A stretch of DNA of 51,039 bases from contig ONBH01000014.1 in the NCBI GenBank assembly GCA_900316005.1, forward strand, positions 1 through 51,039, in the 5' to 3' direction. The notes under the pieces were generated by a model that worked only from the letters and a program-made list of their open reading frames with translations, ran no database searches and was not told where the DNA came from. Each line of letters opens with the position of its first letter. Position 1 is the stretch's first letter. The translations under genes were made by a program, and so were the position numbers. The stretch is from an uncultured Bacteroidales bacterium (lineage in GTDB: Bacteria > Bacteroidota > Bacteroidia > Bacteroidales > Paludibacteraceae). Positions 35,101 to 43,969 of this stretch are shown piece by piece.

Positions 35101-36444
35101 TTATTTCTTTAGAGGGAATTTATAGACAAGCAGTGCCATGATAAGGGCGACAGCCGCCGGGAAGAGTGAGAAAAGAGACCAAATCATGGTTCTGACAGCC
35201 TCTTCGTTGCTGATAGTGACCAAGGTCAGGCCGGTCTCCATATCGGTTTGGGACACCATTCCGGCATAGCCGAGCAGCAAGGCAATCAAGCTGCCCGAGA
35301 TAGCACCGCCGAACTTCTGCGCCATGGTACCCGACGAGAAGATAAGTCCCGTAGAGGAAGTTCCGTTCTTCTCGGTAGCATAGTCAGCGACGTCCGCATA
35401 CATCGACCAGATGAGCGGTGAGTAGAGACCGGCACCGATGGATGTGAGCATCGACACGGCCACCATCACCCATACAAAGGCGGGGTTCATCGGGATGAAG
35501 AAATACAAAGCCGAGAACACCGCGCAGATGACGGATGCCCAGACGAAAGCCATGCGTTTGGAACCCACCCAGCGCGTGAAGGCCGGACTGACGGCACCGA
35601 AGACCATACAGGTAGCCTCGCTGAAAGCCATGAAAGCGGTGTAATTGATGATGAACCAGCCTACATTGACATCGCCATTGAGGCAATAAGTAATCATGTA
35701 ACCGGCCGCGGCGTAGCGGAAACCGTTGAAGAAGTTGGAGCAGAATGCCACGGAGGTCATATAGACCCAGGGTTTGTTGCGGAAGAGGTCTCCGAACTGT
35801 CCCCAATTGAACTTCTCGGCCCGAACGGGTTCGTGGCGTTCCTTGGTAAGGAGGCCGCAGGCCAAGGTCATCAGCGCAGCTACGAGGCCGAAGCCGGCAC
35901 CGAGAACGGCGTACTGATGCTGCTCCGTACCGCCCACCATGCGCTGCAGGTAGGGGAAGGAGAACAGGGTGATGAACCCCATGGCATAGGCGCCCACCAT
36001 ACGGAAGGCGGAGAACTGGTTCTTCTCGTTGTCGTCGGTGGTCATCACGCCAAGCAGCGAACCGTAGGGCACGTTGACCATAGTATAGCACGCCATCATC
36101 AGGAGATAGAAGCTATACGCCCAGATGCGTTTGCCTACAGGGCCGAGTTCGGGGGTGAAGAAGAGCAACGCGAAGATGAGTCCGAAGGGGATAGAACCGA
36201 AGATCAGCCAGGGGCGATAGGTACCCCAGCGAGACTGTGTGCGGTCGGCGATGGACCCCATCAACGGGTCGGTCACCACGTCGAACATACGCGCGAGCAG
36301 CATGAGTGCGGCGGCGTCGGCGAAGGAGAGACCGAACACGTTGGTGAAGAACAGCGGGAAGGCGATGGACATAATCTTCCAGGTGATGCCGCCGGAAGCG
36401 GCATCACCCAGAGCATATCCTATCTTTTCACGTAAAGGAGCCAT
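35101..36444 (-). CDS. GPH-family sugar:cation symporter (MelB-like)
   Basis: The 447-residue transporter has about twelve spans and GPH signatures: REKIGYALGDAASGGITWKIMSIAFPLFF at the start, FDVVTDPLMGSIADRTQSRWGTYRPWL (~residues 54-80, the cation/sugar motif), and YADVADYATEKNGTSSTGLIFSSGTMAQKFGGAISG (~residues 345-380). The family imports glycosides, including disaccharides and xylosides, with Na+ or H+. Within a cellulose locus it most likely brings cellobiose or cello-oligosaccharides into the cytoplasm, feeding GH94. It lies in the middle of the operon with short gaps. Confidence 0.92.
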   Translation of the reverse strand: MAPLREKIGYALGDAASGGITWKIMSIAFPLFFTNVFGLSFADAAALMLLARMFDVVTDPLMGSIADRTQSRWGTYRPWLIFGSIPFGLIFALLFFTPELGPVGKRIWAYSFYLLMMACYTMVNVPYGSLLGVMTTDDNEKNQFSAFRMVGAYAMGFITLFSFPYLQRMVGGTEQHQYAVLGAGFGLVAALMTLACGLLTKERHEPVRAEKFNWGQFGDLFRNKPWVYMTSVAFCSNFFNGFRYAAAGYMITYCLNGDVNVGWFIINYTAFMAFSEATCMVFGAVSPAFTRWVGSKRMAFVWASVICAVFSALYFFIPMNPAFVWVMVAVSMLTSIGAGLYSPLIWSMYADVADYATEKNGTSSTGLIFSSGTMAQKFGGAISGSLIALLLGYAGMVSQTDMETGLTLVTISNEEAVRTMIWSLFSLFPAAVALIMALLVYKFPLKK

Positions 36445-36465
36445 AGTAATTTACGATTGGACGAT

Positions 36466-37734
36466 TTATTCCTTAAAGGTAATCTTGAGTATGTTCAATC
36501 CCCAACCGGCCACGGATAAGGCATTCTGACCCTCGACCAAATCTTTGAGTTCAGCCGTATAGGCGAAGGTATAGGGTTGAGGCGTATCGTCGGTGATGTC
36601 AAACTCGGGGAAGAGGTCTGTCCACCAGGCAGTCATCACCTTCATCTTCCAATACTCCTTGTACTCCTCGCCTTCGTAGTAACCCTCGTGACCGGCAGGC
36701 AGTTTCTCGTAGTAGATCAGAATCGTAGCGCCGGCAGGAACCTGAGCCATATCGGCAGCCTCGATACGTACGCGGTTTTCATTCCACTGCAGGTATTCCG
36801 GACCGGTCCAGAGCGTCTTCTCGTTGCTGACCGAGGTGGTCACTTCGACAAGCGTACCGGCAGCGGTAACGAAGAGTACATCCGAGCCGTCCTTGTTCTT
36901 CATCGAGAGGGTGTGTTTGCCCACCTCGGCAGCGGGAGCGGTGAGGGTAACGGAGGTAGAGGTAACGGTCAGCGTTATGATGACATTCTCGTCCACCTTG
37001 ACGGAAGCGACGTTATCCAGGCTCACACCGGTCAGCACCCAGGTGTCGCCGGGTACAAACTCCTCATAGCCTGCGAGGATGACGGCACCGTTGTGCACCT
37101 CAACGAAGCCCGAACCGTAGTTCTTGTCCTCGCTGTCGCTGAAACGGAGGTAGTAACGGCCGTCTTTGGTGTCGGGCAGGGTAAACTTGAGGGTAGCATC
37201 ATCCTTGTAGGAAGGAGTGCAGTTCGTCACAATAGTTTTGGTTTCGAAATCGGAGGAGAGAATGATACGAGCCACCGCGTTCATATTTTTTCCGCTAATC
37301 TCCATTTCAATGCCGGGCACCCAATGGTTACCACCCGCGGGAGCTGCGAAATAGGGGTCGGTATCGTAGGGATTGACGGTTACGGTCCCGGTACGGCTGG
37401 TACTCTTGCCCGCCTGTGTGACGGCCTCGATGCGCAGGTCGTAAACACCTGCGGGGAAGCACATATTGATTTTGGTACCGGTATAGACGAGCACGTTATC
37501 CATATACCAATTAACGGTGGTATAGGCTGAGGGTGTCACTGTGACGGAGTCATAGAGCGGAGTATCGGGGTTCGCCAGGGTATAGGACAACTGGCCAGTC
37601 TCGGTCTCGTAGGGCACCAGGATACGGGGTAGGTCGTCCGGCGAGACAGTGTCATACGGGGCTTGCGATTTGCAACCGGTGAGGATGACGGAAACTGCGA
37701 GTGCTGCAAGCAGCAATATATTCTTTGCTTTCAT
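36466..37734 (-). CDS. Surface glycan-binding lipoprotein with IPT/TIG-like domains
   Basis: From the ATG at 37734 the product has 422 residues with a lipoprotein signal (MKAKNILLLAALAVSVILTGC). It contains repeated Ig-like/IPT modules, for example WVPGIEMEISGKNMNAVARIIL and FVPGDTWVLTGVSLDNVASVKV, a pattern seen in SusE/SusF-position and xyloglucan-PUL binding proteins. The C-terminal ~150 residues, rich in Trp and Tyr (LWTGPEYLQWNENRVRI ... YKEYWKMKVMTAWWTDLFP), are the likely ligand-binding part. It follows SusD with a 30-bp gap, the standard place for a glycan-binding protein. It should hold cello-oligosaccharides at the cell surface. Confidence 0.83.
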   Translation of the reverse strand: MKAKNILLLAALAVSVILTGCKSQAPYDTVSPDDLPRILVPYETETGQLSYTLANPDTPLYDSVTVTPSAYTTVNWYMDNVLVYTGTKINMCFPAGVYDLRIEAVTQAGKSTSRTGTVTVNPYDTDPYFAAPAGGNHWVPGIEMEISGKNMNAVARIILSSDFETKTIVTNCTPSYKDDATLKFTLPDTKDGRYYLRFSDSEDKNYGSGFVEVHNGAVILAGYEEFVPGDTWVLTGVSLDNVASVKVDENVIITLTVTSTSVTLTAPAAEVGKHTLSMKNKDGSDVLFVTAAGTLVEVTTSVSNEKTLWTGPEYLQWNENRVRIEAADMAQVPAGATILIYYEKLPAGHEGYYEGEEYKEYWKMKVMTAWWTDLFPEFDITDDTPQPYTFAYTAELKDLVEGQNALSVAGWGLNILKITFKE

Positions 37735-37769
37735 AATTGTCAATTATCAATTATCAACTATCAACTATT
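37735..37769 (+). repeat. Heptanucleotide repeat between SusD and the glycan-binding lipoprotein
   Basis: AATTGTC, AATTATC, AATTATC, AACTATC and AACTATT in register fill the gap between the two genes, including the SusD stop codon, and end at the start codon of the following gene. Confidence 0.88.
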
Positions 37770-39483
37770 TCACATCCCACCACACACGTGCATGCCAGTC
37801 GTAGGTACCGGTCACACGTGCTTTGGCTTCATTGTATGCCTCAGCGCTATAGGTCTCCTCTTTCTTCGGATAACACAGACGCACGGGTATATCCTGTACA
37901 CCATCGATAGGTTTGGTCTTCTCGTTGGTGGGGTCCGGACCAACGAGCTCGGGGTAATCCGAGCGACGACGGTTAGACCATGCCTCAGCGGGATTATGGA
38001 AATGGAGAATCCAAGCCTGGGTATTAATCTGTCGTTTGCGGTCGTCGTTGCCTGCGGCGAAAGCGATAGTCGGTTCAGCCAAATAGGTAGCAAAATCACC
38101 ATCGCTCACGCGGTCGCAACCATAGCATTCAGCCAGGACGTTCATCGCCTCACGGATACCTGTCTCGTACAGCGACTTGGCATCATCGGATGTCCAGCCC
38201 AGCACAGCGGCTTCGGCACGCAGGAAGCATACCTCGGCATAGGTCATTACGATGCCGGGATTGTCGGAGCGCAGGAAGTTATTCGCCAATTTGGGTTTGA
38301 GCCAACGCGGATTGTCGGCAGGTGAATAACCGGGGTGCATAGCCTGTATCTCAGCGATGCGGAGTGCAAGGGGGCTACCGGGCAGATCGGTATAGGATGG
38401 CCACGCATCCCATGAGAACTCACCCGGGGCAATGGTAGAGATGATATCTACGGTAGGATTAGCCGCCTGGGTAGCAATAACGGCATCGGTCACATCTTCG
38501 CGTCCATCGGCGCTGGTAAGCGACATGAAGTCGTCGATATAGAAGCGGCAGAGTAGCGTAGTACGCGGGTCGTTATTGTCGTAGAGCTGCTTCCATAAGG
38601 TCTTGCAGATATAGGTGGGGTTGTTGGTGGGGTCGTTGCCGTAGAAATACTTCGAGAGAGCATTGCCGCGGATGTCCTGGTAAGACTCCTGACCAAAATT
38701 GAAGCTCACATTCATATGTTTCACGCAGGCATTATCGGCAGCAGAAGACATGACGCCATCAGCGATAGCTTCTACGAATTTCTCCTTTGCCAAGTCGGGC
38801 AGTACATCCGATATACGCATTGCATAGCGCAGGCGCAGCGAGTTGGCAAACGTACGCCAGGCTTCCAGATTACCGCCGAACATGGGATCGCTGGAAATGG
38901 GGTTGGCATTGACGTCGAAACTACCGGCAGCCTGACGCAGTTCGGTGAAGAACAGCTTGTAGAGTTCCTCCTGCGTGTCGTATTTAGGCTGCGTAACACC
39001 TTCCAGATATCCCAGGCCAGCCTCGGTAAAAGGCACATCGCCGTAGTAGTCGGTCAGGAGCGCACCTACATAGACGCGCATGATACGCAGCGCGGCATAG
39101 AGATTCACCTGTTCGGGTACATCCTTGGTAGCAGCAATACCATCGGTGAGGTTGCGCATTGCACCGGCATAGAGGTTGTTCCAGGGACGCGACATCTCGT
39201 TGTCGTCCACACGGTGCTGACCACCATAGTTAGTAGTATTCCAGCAACCCATGAGGTGCTGTGTGAAGGCGTAAGTATAGAGACGATATACGTCCACATA
39301 GTTCATATCACCAAAGAGCTGCAGTTCGGCATAGGTAAGCTGCGAAGCGGGGTTGATATGATCTGCCTTGGTAGGGTCGGTATTGATTTCCTCGTAAATC
39401 TTGTCAGAGCAAGATGGAAGAATCGAGACCGCTAACGCTGACAGAATACAGAATACAGATTTCTTAAGTGTTTTCATATTCAT
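37765..39483 (-). CDS. SusD/RagB-type lipoprotein of the cellulose locus
   Basis: The 572-residue protein has a lipoprotein signal (VSILPSC) and the mature start SDKIYEEINTDPTKADHINP. Features of the family include the TPR region (YAALRIMRVYVGALLTDYYGDVPFTEAG near residues 128-155) and a C-terminal VMTYAEVCFLRAEAAVLGW stretch (residues ~420-440). It should cap the adjacent SusC barrel, which ends 15 bp upstream, and capture beta-glucan oligosaccharides. An alternative start is the second Met (MKTLKK, 39477). Gene order SusC, SusD, glycan-binding lipoprotein is the canonical one. Confidence 0.93.
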   Translation of the reverse strand: MNMKTLKKSVFCILSALAVSILPSCSDKIYEEINTDPTKADHINPASQLTYAELQLFGDMNYVDVYRLYTYAFTQHLMGCWNTTNYGGQHRVDDNEMSRPWNNLYAGAMRNLTDGIAATKDVPEQVNLYAALRIMRVYVGALLTDYYGDVPFTEAGLGYLEGVTQPKYDTQEELYKLFFTELRQAAGSFDVNANPISSDPMFGGNLEAWRTFANSLRLRYAMRISDVLPDLAKEKFVEAIADGVMSSAADNACVKHMNVSFNFGQESYQDIRGNALSKYFYGNDPTNNPTYICKTLWKQLYDNNDPRTTLLCRFYIDDFMSLTSADGREDVTDAVIATQAANPTVDIISTIAPGEFSWDAWPSYTDLPGSPLALRIAEIQAMHPGYSPADNPRWLKPKLANNFLRSDNPGIVMTYAEVCFLRAEAAVLGWTSDDAKSLYETGIREAMNVLAECYGCDRVSDGDFATYLAEPTIAFAAGNDDRKRQINTQAWILHFHNPAEAWSNRRRSDYPELVGPDPTNEKTKPIDGVQDIPVRLCYPKKEETYSAEAYNEAKARVTGTYDWHARVWWDVK

Positions 39484-39498
39484 TGCAATGTTACGAGG

Positions 39499-42400
39499 TT
39501 AGAACTTGATGTTAAAGTTAAGACCGTAACTACGACGGCTGGGCAGCGAGCCATACTCCAGACCGAGTCCGGAGGTGTTGTACTGTGCATCGGGGTCGAT
39601 ATCCTTGATGTTTTTCCAGATGATGAAGGGGTTACGTGCCACGAAGCTGATGCCTACGTGCTTCACGATACCTTTCTTGTCGAGCCAGTTCTTGGGGAAG
39701 TCGAGTGTCAGGATCAACTCACGGCACTTCACGTACGAGTTGTCGTAGATGAAGAGTTCGGGTGAGTTACGCGATACCTCATACCAGTAGCTTTCGGGGT
39801 TGATATATTTGGTATTCTCGCTATATGTACCGTCGGGATTAAGCACCACACCATCCACGAGGAAGCCGCCTGTAGCCTCCCAGTTCTTAGCACCGGCAGC
39901 GCGGCGTGCCTCTTCGGAAGCGTACCACTCGGCACGGCCGGCAAGCGTCTCTTTGGCTTTACCGGTCTCATAGGCCGAACGCTCGGACATCGAGAAGATG
40001 TCAGCACCTACCTTCACGTCGAAGAGAGCCGTCAAGCTCAGCATACGCCAACGCAGCGTGGTGCTCAGACCGCCCGTCCAATCCCACTGGGCATTACCAA
40101 GCACTTTATTCTCGGTAGTGAAGGTCGGCAGACCCGTGTTCTTATCCACGATAACACGACCATCTTCATTACGTGCCAGAGCGGGACCACAGATAGAACC
40201 GTACTTCTCACCTTCGCGAGCGGATACATAGACGTTACACCAGGTAGCTTTGGCCAACTCCAGTTCGTTGGTTCCCTCGATGAGTTTGACCACCTTGTTG
40301 TTGTTCTTCGACCAGTTGATATTCAAATCCCAGGTAAAATCCTTAACGGAAACAAGCCGTGCACCGAAGGTAATTTCGAAACCTTGGTTGAGGATCTCAC
40401 CGGCGTTAATCATGCGGTAATCGTAACCGCTGGTGGGCGATGTAGCCATGGCGATGATTTGGTCGCGCGAGGTCTGATGATAGAAGGTGAAGTCGAGGCT
40501 GACACGGTTGTCTGCCCATTTGGTCTCAAAACCGGTTTCCCACGAGCGGGTACGCGTCGGACGGAGGTCGGGGTTCGGTATTACATTACCATAGATAGAA
40601 CCGATGGTGTAACCCGAATAACCGAACTGCGACTTGGTATAACGCAGCGAGAGTTGATAGGGGTCGGTATCGCTACCTACCTCTGCCCAACTCAGACGAA
40701 CCTTACCGTAGGGCAGGACTCTGCGGTTGGTCTTAATCAGCTCAGAGAATACCCACGAGGTACTGACAGACGGATACACATAGAGGTTCTTGCCACTGGC
40801 CAGGGCAGAAGACTTGTCGCCACGAACCGTAGCGTCGAGGTATAACATATGACGCCAACCTAAGTTAGCAGAACCGAAGACAGATACGATACGTTTGTTG
40901 TAGGTAGCTTCCTCAACGGATTGCTCCTCAAAACTGGACATGGCAACCACCTCGCGGATACCCATCTCGGTACCGGTGTTAATGGTGGTCTTATTGCGTA
41001 CGTCATAGACGTTGGCACCAACGGTAGCAGTAAAGTCGAAGTCACCCCACGTATCGGTATAGATACCCAGGAACTCGGCATTAATCATACGGTTGTTGAA
41101 GAAGCTGTTCTGCAGACGACCGGATTCATAACCCGGGGTTGTCGGGTACTTGAAGTCCGAGAACTCAAAGCGGTTCAACTCAGCACCAACGGTAGCCTGC
41201 AACTTGAGTTGCGGGATGACGTTATAGACGATTTTACCGTTCATGCGGAGCAGGTTCTTGTAGGACTGGTTCTTATTCTTATTGATATCCCAATAGGGGT
41301 TCACGTTGTAGGGATCCATACCGTTCCAGTTCTGGTACTCACCGGTAGCCGTCTCGTAGTTTTTGAGCCATGCCTGGTCGTAGGTGGTAGCCAGGGTCAT
41401 GAGGTTCTTACCCACGTTCGATTTGTCGTCGCCGAGGGCAGGGCGGTTCTTAACATCCTCGTGCACGTAGTTCACCGAGAAATCCAAATCAACAGGGCCA
41501 ATCGAGGTGTTGGCGCGCAGGTTCAGGGTGTTGCGGCTCATGCGGGAGTTGGGCAGAATATCCTTGTTGCGCATATCGGTATAGGTGAAGCGGATACCCG
41601 TCTTACCGGTGTTCATCGAGATGATGGCTGTGTTAGAAGCCGTCACACCGAGTTCGAAGAAGTTAGCGGTATTGTCCGGGATGATCATAAAGGGATGCTC
41701 CTGACCATCAAAATAACGCAACATCAGCCCTGCGTCTGCTTTGGGTCCCCAGGACTTATTCGTATTGGAAGTGGCATTGAAGTTGTACTGGCCGTTGGAA
41801 CCCATACCATACTCTTGCTGTACGTTATCCCATTTGCTCAGCTGCGACTCGATAGTCACCGTACCGTTATATTCAACCGACCATTTGGCATCGCCGGTAT
41901 TGGCTTTCTTGGTGGTAATGAGGATGACACCGTGGCTGGCGCGGCTACCATAGAGGGCTGCAGCCGCAGGGCCTTTCAGCACCGACATAGACTCTATATC
42001 ATCGGGGTTGAGTGTCGAGAGTCCGTCACCCAGGTCGTAACCACCTTCCGTTCCGGCAGAACCGAAGTTGGTATTATCCATCGGCACACCGTCGATGACG
42101 TAAAGGGGCTGGTTGTTACCGGTCATCTCTGTTGCACCACGCAGCATAACGCGCGTAGAACCCGAAGCACCGCCGGCAGTACCTTGAACGACCAGACCGG
42201 CTACACGACCGGCCAGCGAGTTGGCCACATTGACTTCCTTGGCTTTGGTGAGTTCGTCACCCTTGACCTCGCCGACCTCATAACCTAAAGCTTTGCGGTC
42301 ACGCTTGATACCCATAGCCGTTACGACAACTTCGGAGAGCACCTCTGTATTCTCGGACATCGTTACGTTGATCGTTGTGCCGGTCACTTCGATGGTCTGG

Positions 42401-42639
42401 GCGGTATAACCCATATAGGAGAACTCGAGCTGGTCACCCATGTTCGCCTGAATCGAATACTGACCGTCAAAATCGGTAACCGTGCCGACTGTAGTTCCTT
42501 TGACGAGCACACTGGCACCGATGAGCGGACCATCCGCATCTTCGACTGTACCCGTCACCGTGATCTGTGCTAAAGCCATGCTCGTCACTGAGAAGAGCAT
42601 CACGGCAAGGCATAGCACATGTTTGGTAATGATTTTCAT
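39499..42639 (-). CDS. SusC/RagA-type TonB-dependent receptor of the cellulose locus
   Basis: The 1,046-residue protein has a signal peptide ending ALAQ, a carboxypeptidase-like N-terminal extension (~residues 26-100, ITVTGTVEDADGPLIGASVL, VTDFDGQYSI), a TonB box (LSEVVVTAMGIKR), the plug domain (VANSLAGRVAGLVVQG, GSTRVMLRG, PLYVIDGVPM) and the barrel ending GLNFNIKF. It imports oligosaccharides bound by SusD using TonB energy. It is preceded by GH5 with a 33-bp gap and followed by SusD. Confidence 0.96.
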   Translation of the reverse strand: MKIITKHVLCLAVMLFSVTSMALAQITVTGTVEDADGPLIGASVLVKGTTVGTVTDFDGQYSIQANMGDQLEFSYMGYTAQTIEVTGTTINVTMSENTEVLSEVVVTAMGIKRDRKALGYEVGEVKGDELTKAKEVNVANSLAGRVAGLVVQGTAGGASGSTRVMLRGATEMTGNNQPLYVIDGVPMDNTNFGSAGTEGGYDLGDGLSTLNPDDIESMSVLKGPAAAALYGSRASHGVILITTKKANTGDAKWSVEYNGTVTIESQLSKWDNVQQEYGMGSNGQYNFNATSNTNKSWGPKADAGLMLRYFDGQEHPFMIIPDNTANFFELGVTASNTAIISMNTGKTGIRFTYTDMRNKDILPNSRMSRNTLNLRANTSIGPVDLDFSVNYVHEDVKNRPALGDDKSNVGKNLMTLATTYDQAWLKNYETATGEYQNWNGMDPYNVNPYWDINKNKNQSYKNLLRMNGKIVYNVIPQLKLQATVGAELNRFEFSDFKYPTTPGYESGRLQNSFFNNRMINAEFLGIYTDTWGDFDFTATVGANVYDVRNKTTINTGTEMGIREVVAMSSFEEQSVEEATYNKRIVSVFGSANLGWRHMLYLDATVRGDKSSALASGKNLYVYPSVSTSWVFSELIKTNRRVLPYGKVRLSWAEVGSDTDPYQLSLRYTKSQFGYSGYTIGSIYGNVIPNPDLRPTRTRSWETGFETKWADNRVSLDFTFYHQTSRDQIIAMATSPTSGYDYRMINAGEILNQGFEITFGARLVSVKDFTWDLNINWSKNNNKVVKLIEGTNELELAKATWCNVYVSAREGEKYGSICGPALARNEDGRVIVDKNTGLPTFTTENKVLGNAQWDWTGGLSTTLRWRMLSLTALFDVKVGADIFSMSERSAYETGKAKETLAGRAEWYASEEARRAAGAKNWEATGGFLVDGVVLNPDGTYSENTKYINPESYWYEVSRNSPELFIYDNSYVKCRELILTLDFPKNWLDKKGIVKHVGISFVARNPFIIWKNIKDIDPDAQYNTSGLGLEYGSLPSRRSYGLNFNIKF

Positions 42640-42672
42640 AAATTGTATAGATTAATAAGATTTATTTTGTCC

Positions 42673-43944
42673 TTATTTTTGCTCCTCGGGTGCTTTGCGA
42701 ATGGACATCGGCGCCGAGTTATAGACGGATTGCAGGGTATAAGCGGGGTCGTTGTTCTCCCACGAATCGACCATCGCACGAACGGCCTGTTCGCCGTTGC
42801 CGATGAACTTACCCGTCTGGTGATTGATTACGCCGAAGCCGTCTTCGCCGGTCTTGCTGTTGCCGTTATCCCAATAGAGCGCCGCTATCTTGCGGTCGCG
42901 CATCGCCTTGCAGATATAACGGAAGTAATAGAGACGGAACTCTTCGTCGGCCTGCGAGGCACGACGAACGGCACCGAATTCACCGAAATACACCGGTATT
43001 CCGCGGCGGACATACATGTTATAGAGACGGTTGAGCATGCTGACATAGGCATTCTCGTCCGAGCCGGGCACTACATCCACGCCGGTGTGTCCCCACTCGT
43101 TGTACTTAGCCGAACCGGCATAGTCCCAGGGGTCGTAGCTATGAACGGCTACCATCAGACGGTTCTCGACCACATCTTCGGGCAGCACCATGTTATCGAC
43201 CGTCAGATCCGGACTGGCCACATAACCCGGCACGCCGATATAGCGTGTCTCGTTCTGACCGCCGGCTGCACGGATGGCATTCACGCATACCTGGTTCCAC
43301 TCGTTGAGCACGCGATACTGTGCACCGCCGTCCGTACGGTTGGCGCCGCCGCCCCAGCCGCCGTCCTGTATCTCATTGAGCGTCTCGAACACCAGCCATT
43401 CGCCGAAGTTGGCAAAGCGCTTACCAATCTGGAGCCACACCATCGTTAGCTCCTGCTTGATCTGCATGTTCTTCTCCTCGCTGGCCACGGCTCCGGGCAG
43501 ATCCAACCAGAAGAAGCCCTTCTTGACGGCATCGGTCTCAGCACCGAAACCGTCGTGGTGAATGTTGATGATGACGATGAGACCGGCTTTGTGTGCCATC
43601 TCTACCAACTCGGCAACACGGTCCATCCATGCTTTCTCAATGGTATAGGTCGGAGCCGGCCCTATATGCCCCATCCACGTCACAGGAATACGCACACTCT
43701 TGTAACCGGCTTTCGCTACGCCGTTAAAGGTCTGTTGGGTAGCAGCCTTGTTACCCCAGCCTTCCTCGTAGGAACAACCGCCATAATGTGCATCCATCTG
43801 GTTTCCCAAGTTCCAACCGATACCCATCGAGAGGGCAAATTGGATAGCCTCGTTGTCGGAGGGCTTCTTCTTGGTAGTCTCTTGCGCCTCGCACGCCGTC
43901 AGGGCAATCAGAAGCGCAAACAATGCAAGTAAGATTTTTTTCAT
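42673..43944 (-). CDS. GH5 endo-beta-1,4-glucanase (cellulase), lipoprotein
   Basis: I choose the ATG at 43944 because it directly precedes a lipoprotein signal (MKKILLALFALLIALTAC). The product is 423 residues. GH5 motifs are intact: MGIGWNLGNQMDAHYGG, YKSVRIPVTWMGHIG, IVIINIHHDGF, the acid/base Glu 191 in FETLNEI, and the nucleophile Glu 322 in PVYFGEFGAV. The pattern fits endoglucanases that cut beta-1,4- and mixed-linkage glucans; exact subfamily cannot be assigned here. A lipid anchor suggests surface location beside SusCD. The gene starts 25 bp after GH94. Confidence 0.93.
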   Translation of the reverse strand: MKKILLALFALLIALTACEAQETTKKKPSDNEAIQFALSMGIGWNLGNQMDAHYGGCSYEEGWGNKAATQQTFNGVAKAGYKSVRIPVTWMGHIGPAPTYTIEKAWMDRVAELVEMAHKAGLIVIINIHHDGFGAETDAVKKGFFWLDLPGAVASEEKNMQIKQELTMVWLQIGKRFANFGEWLVFETLNEIQDGGWGGGANRTDGGAQYRVLNEWNQVCVNAIRAAGGQNETRYIGVPGYVASPDLTVDNMVLPEDVVENRLMVAVHSYDPWDYAGSAKYNEWGHTGVDVVPGSDENAYVSMLNRLYNMYVRRGIPVYFGEFGAVRRASQADEEFRLYYFRYICKAMRDRKIAALYWDNGNSKTGEDGFGVINHQTGKFIGNGEQAVRAMVDSWENNDPAYTLQSVYNSAPMSIRKAPEEQK

Positions 43945-43969
43945 AAGCGTATAATTTTGGGTATTTTGG

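Noticed and set aside
40921..42288. 455-residue open frame antisense to SusC
   Set aside because: Shadow frame from codon bias of the SusC gene; no recognisable domain or promoter.
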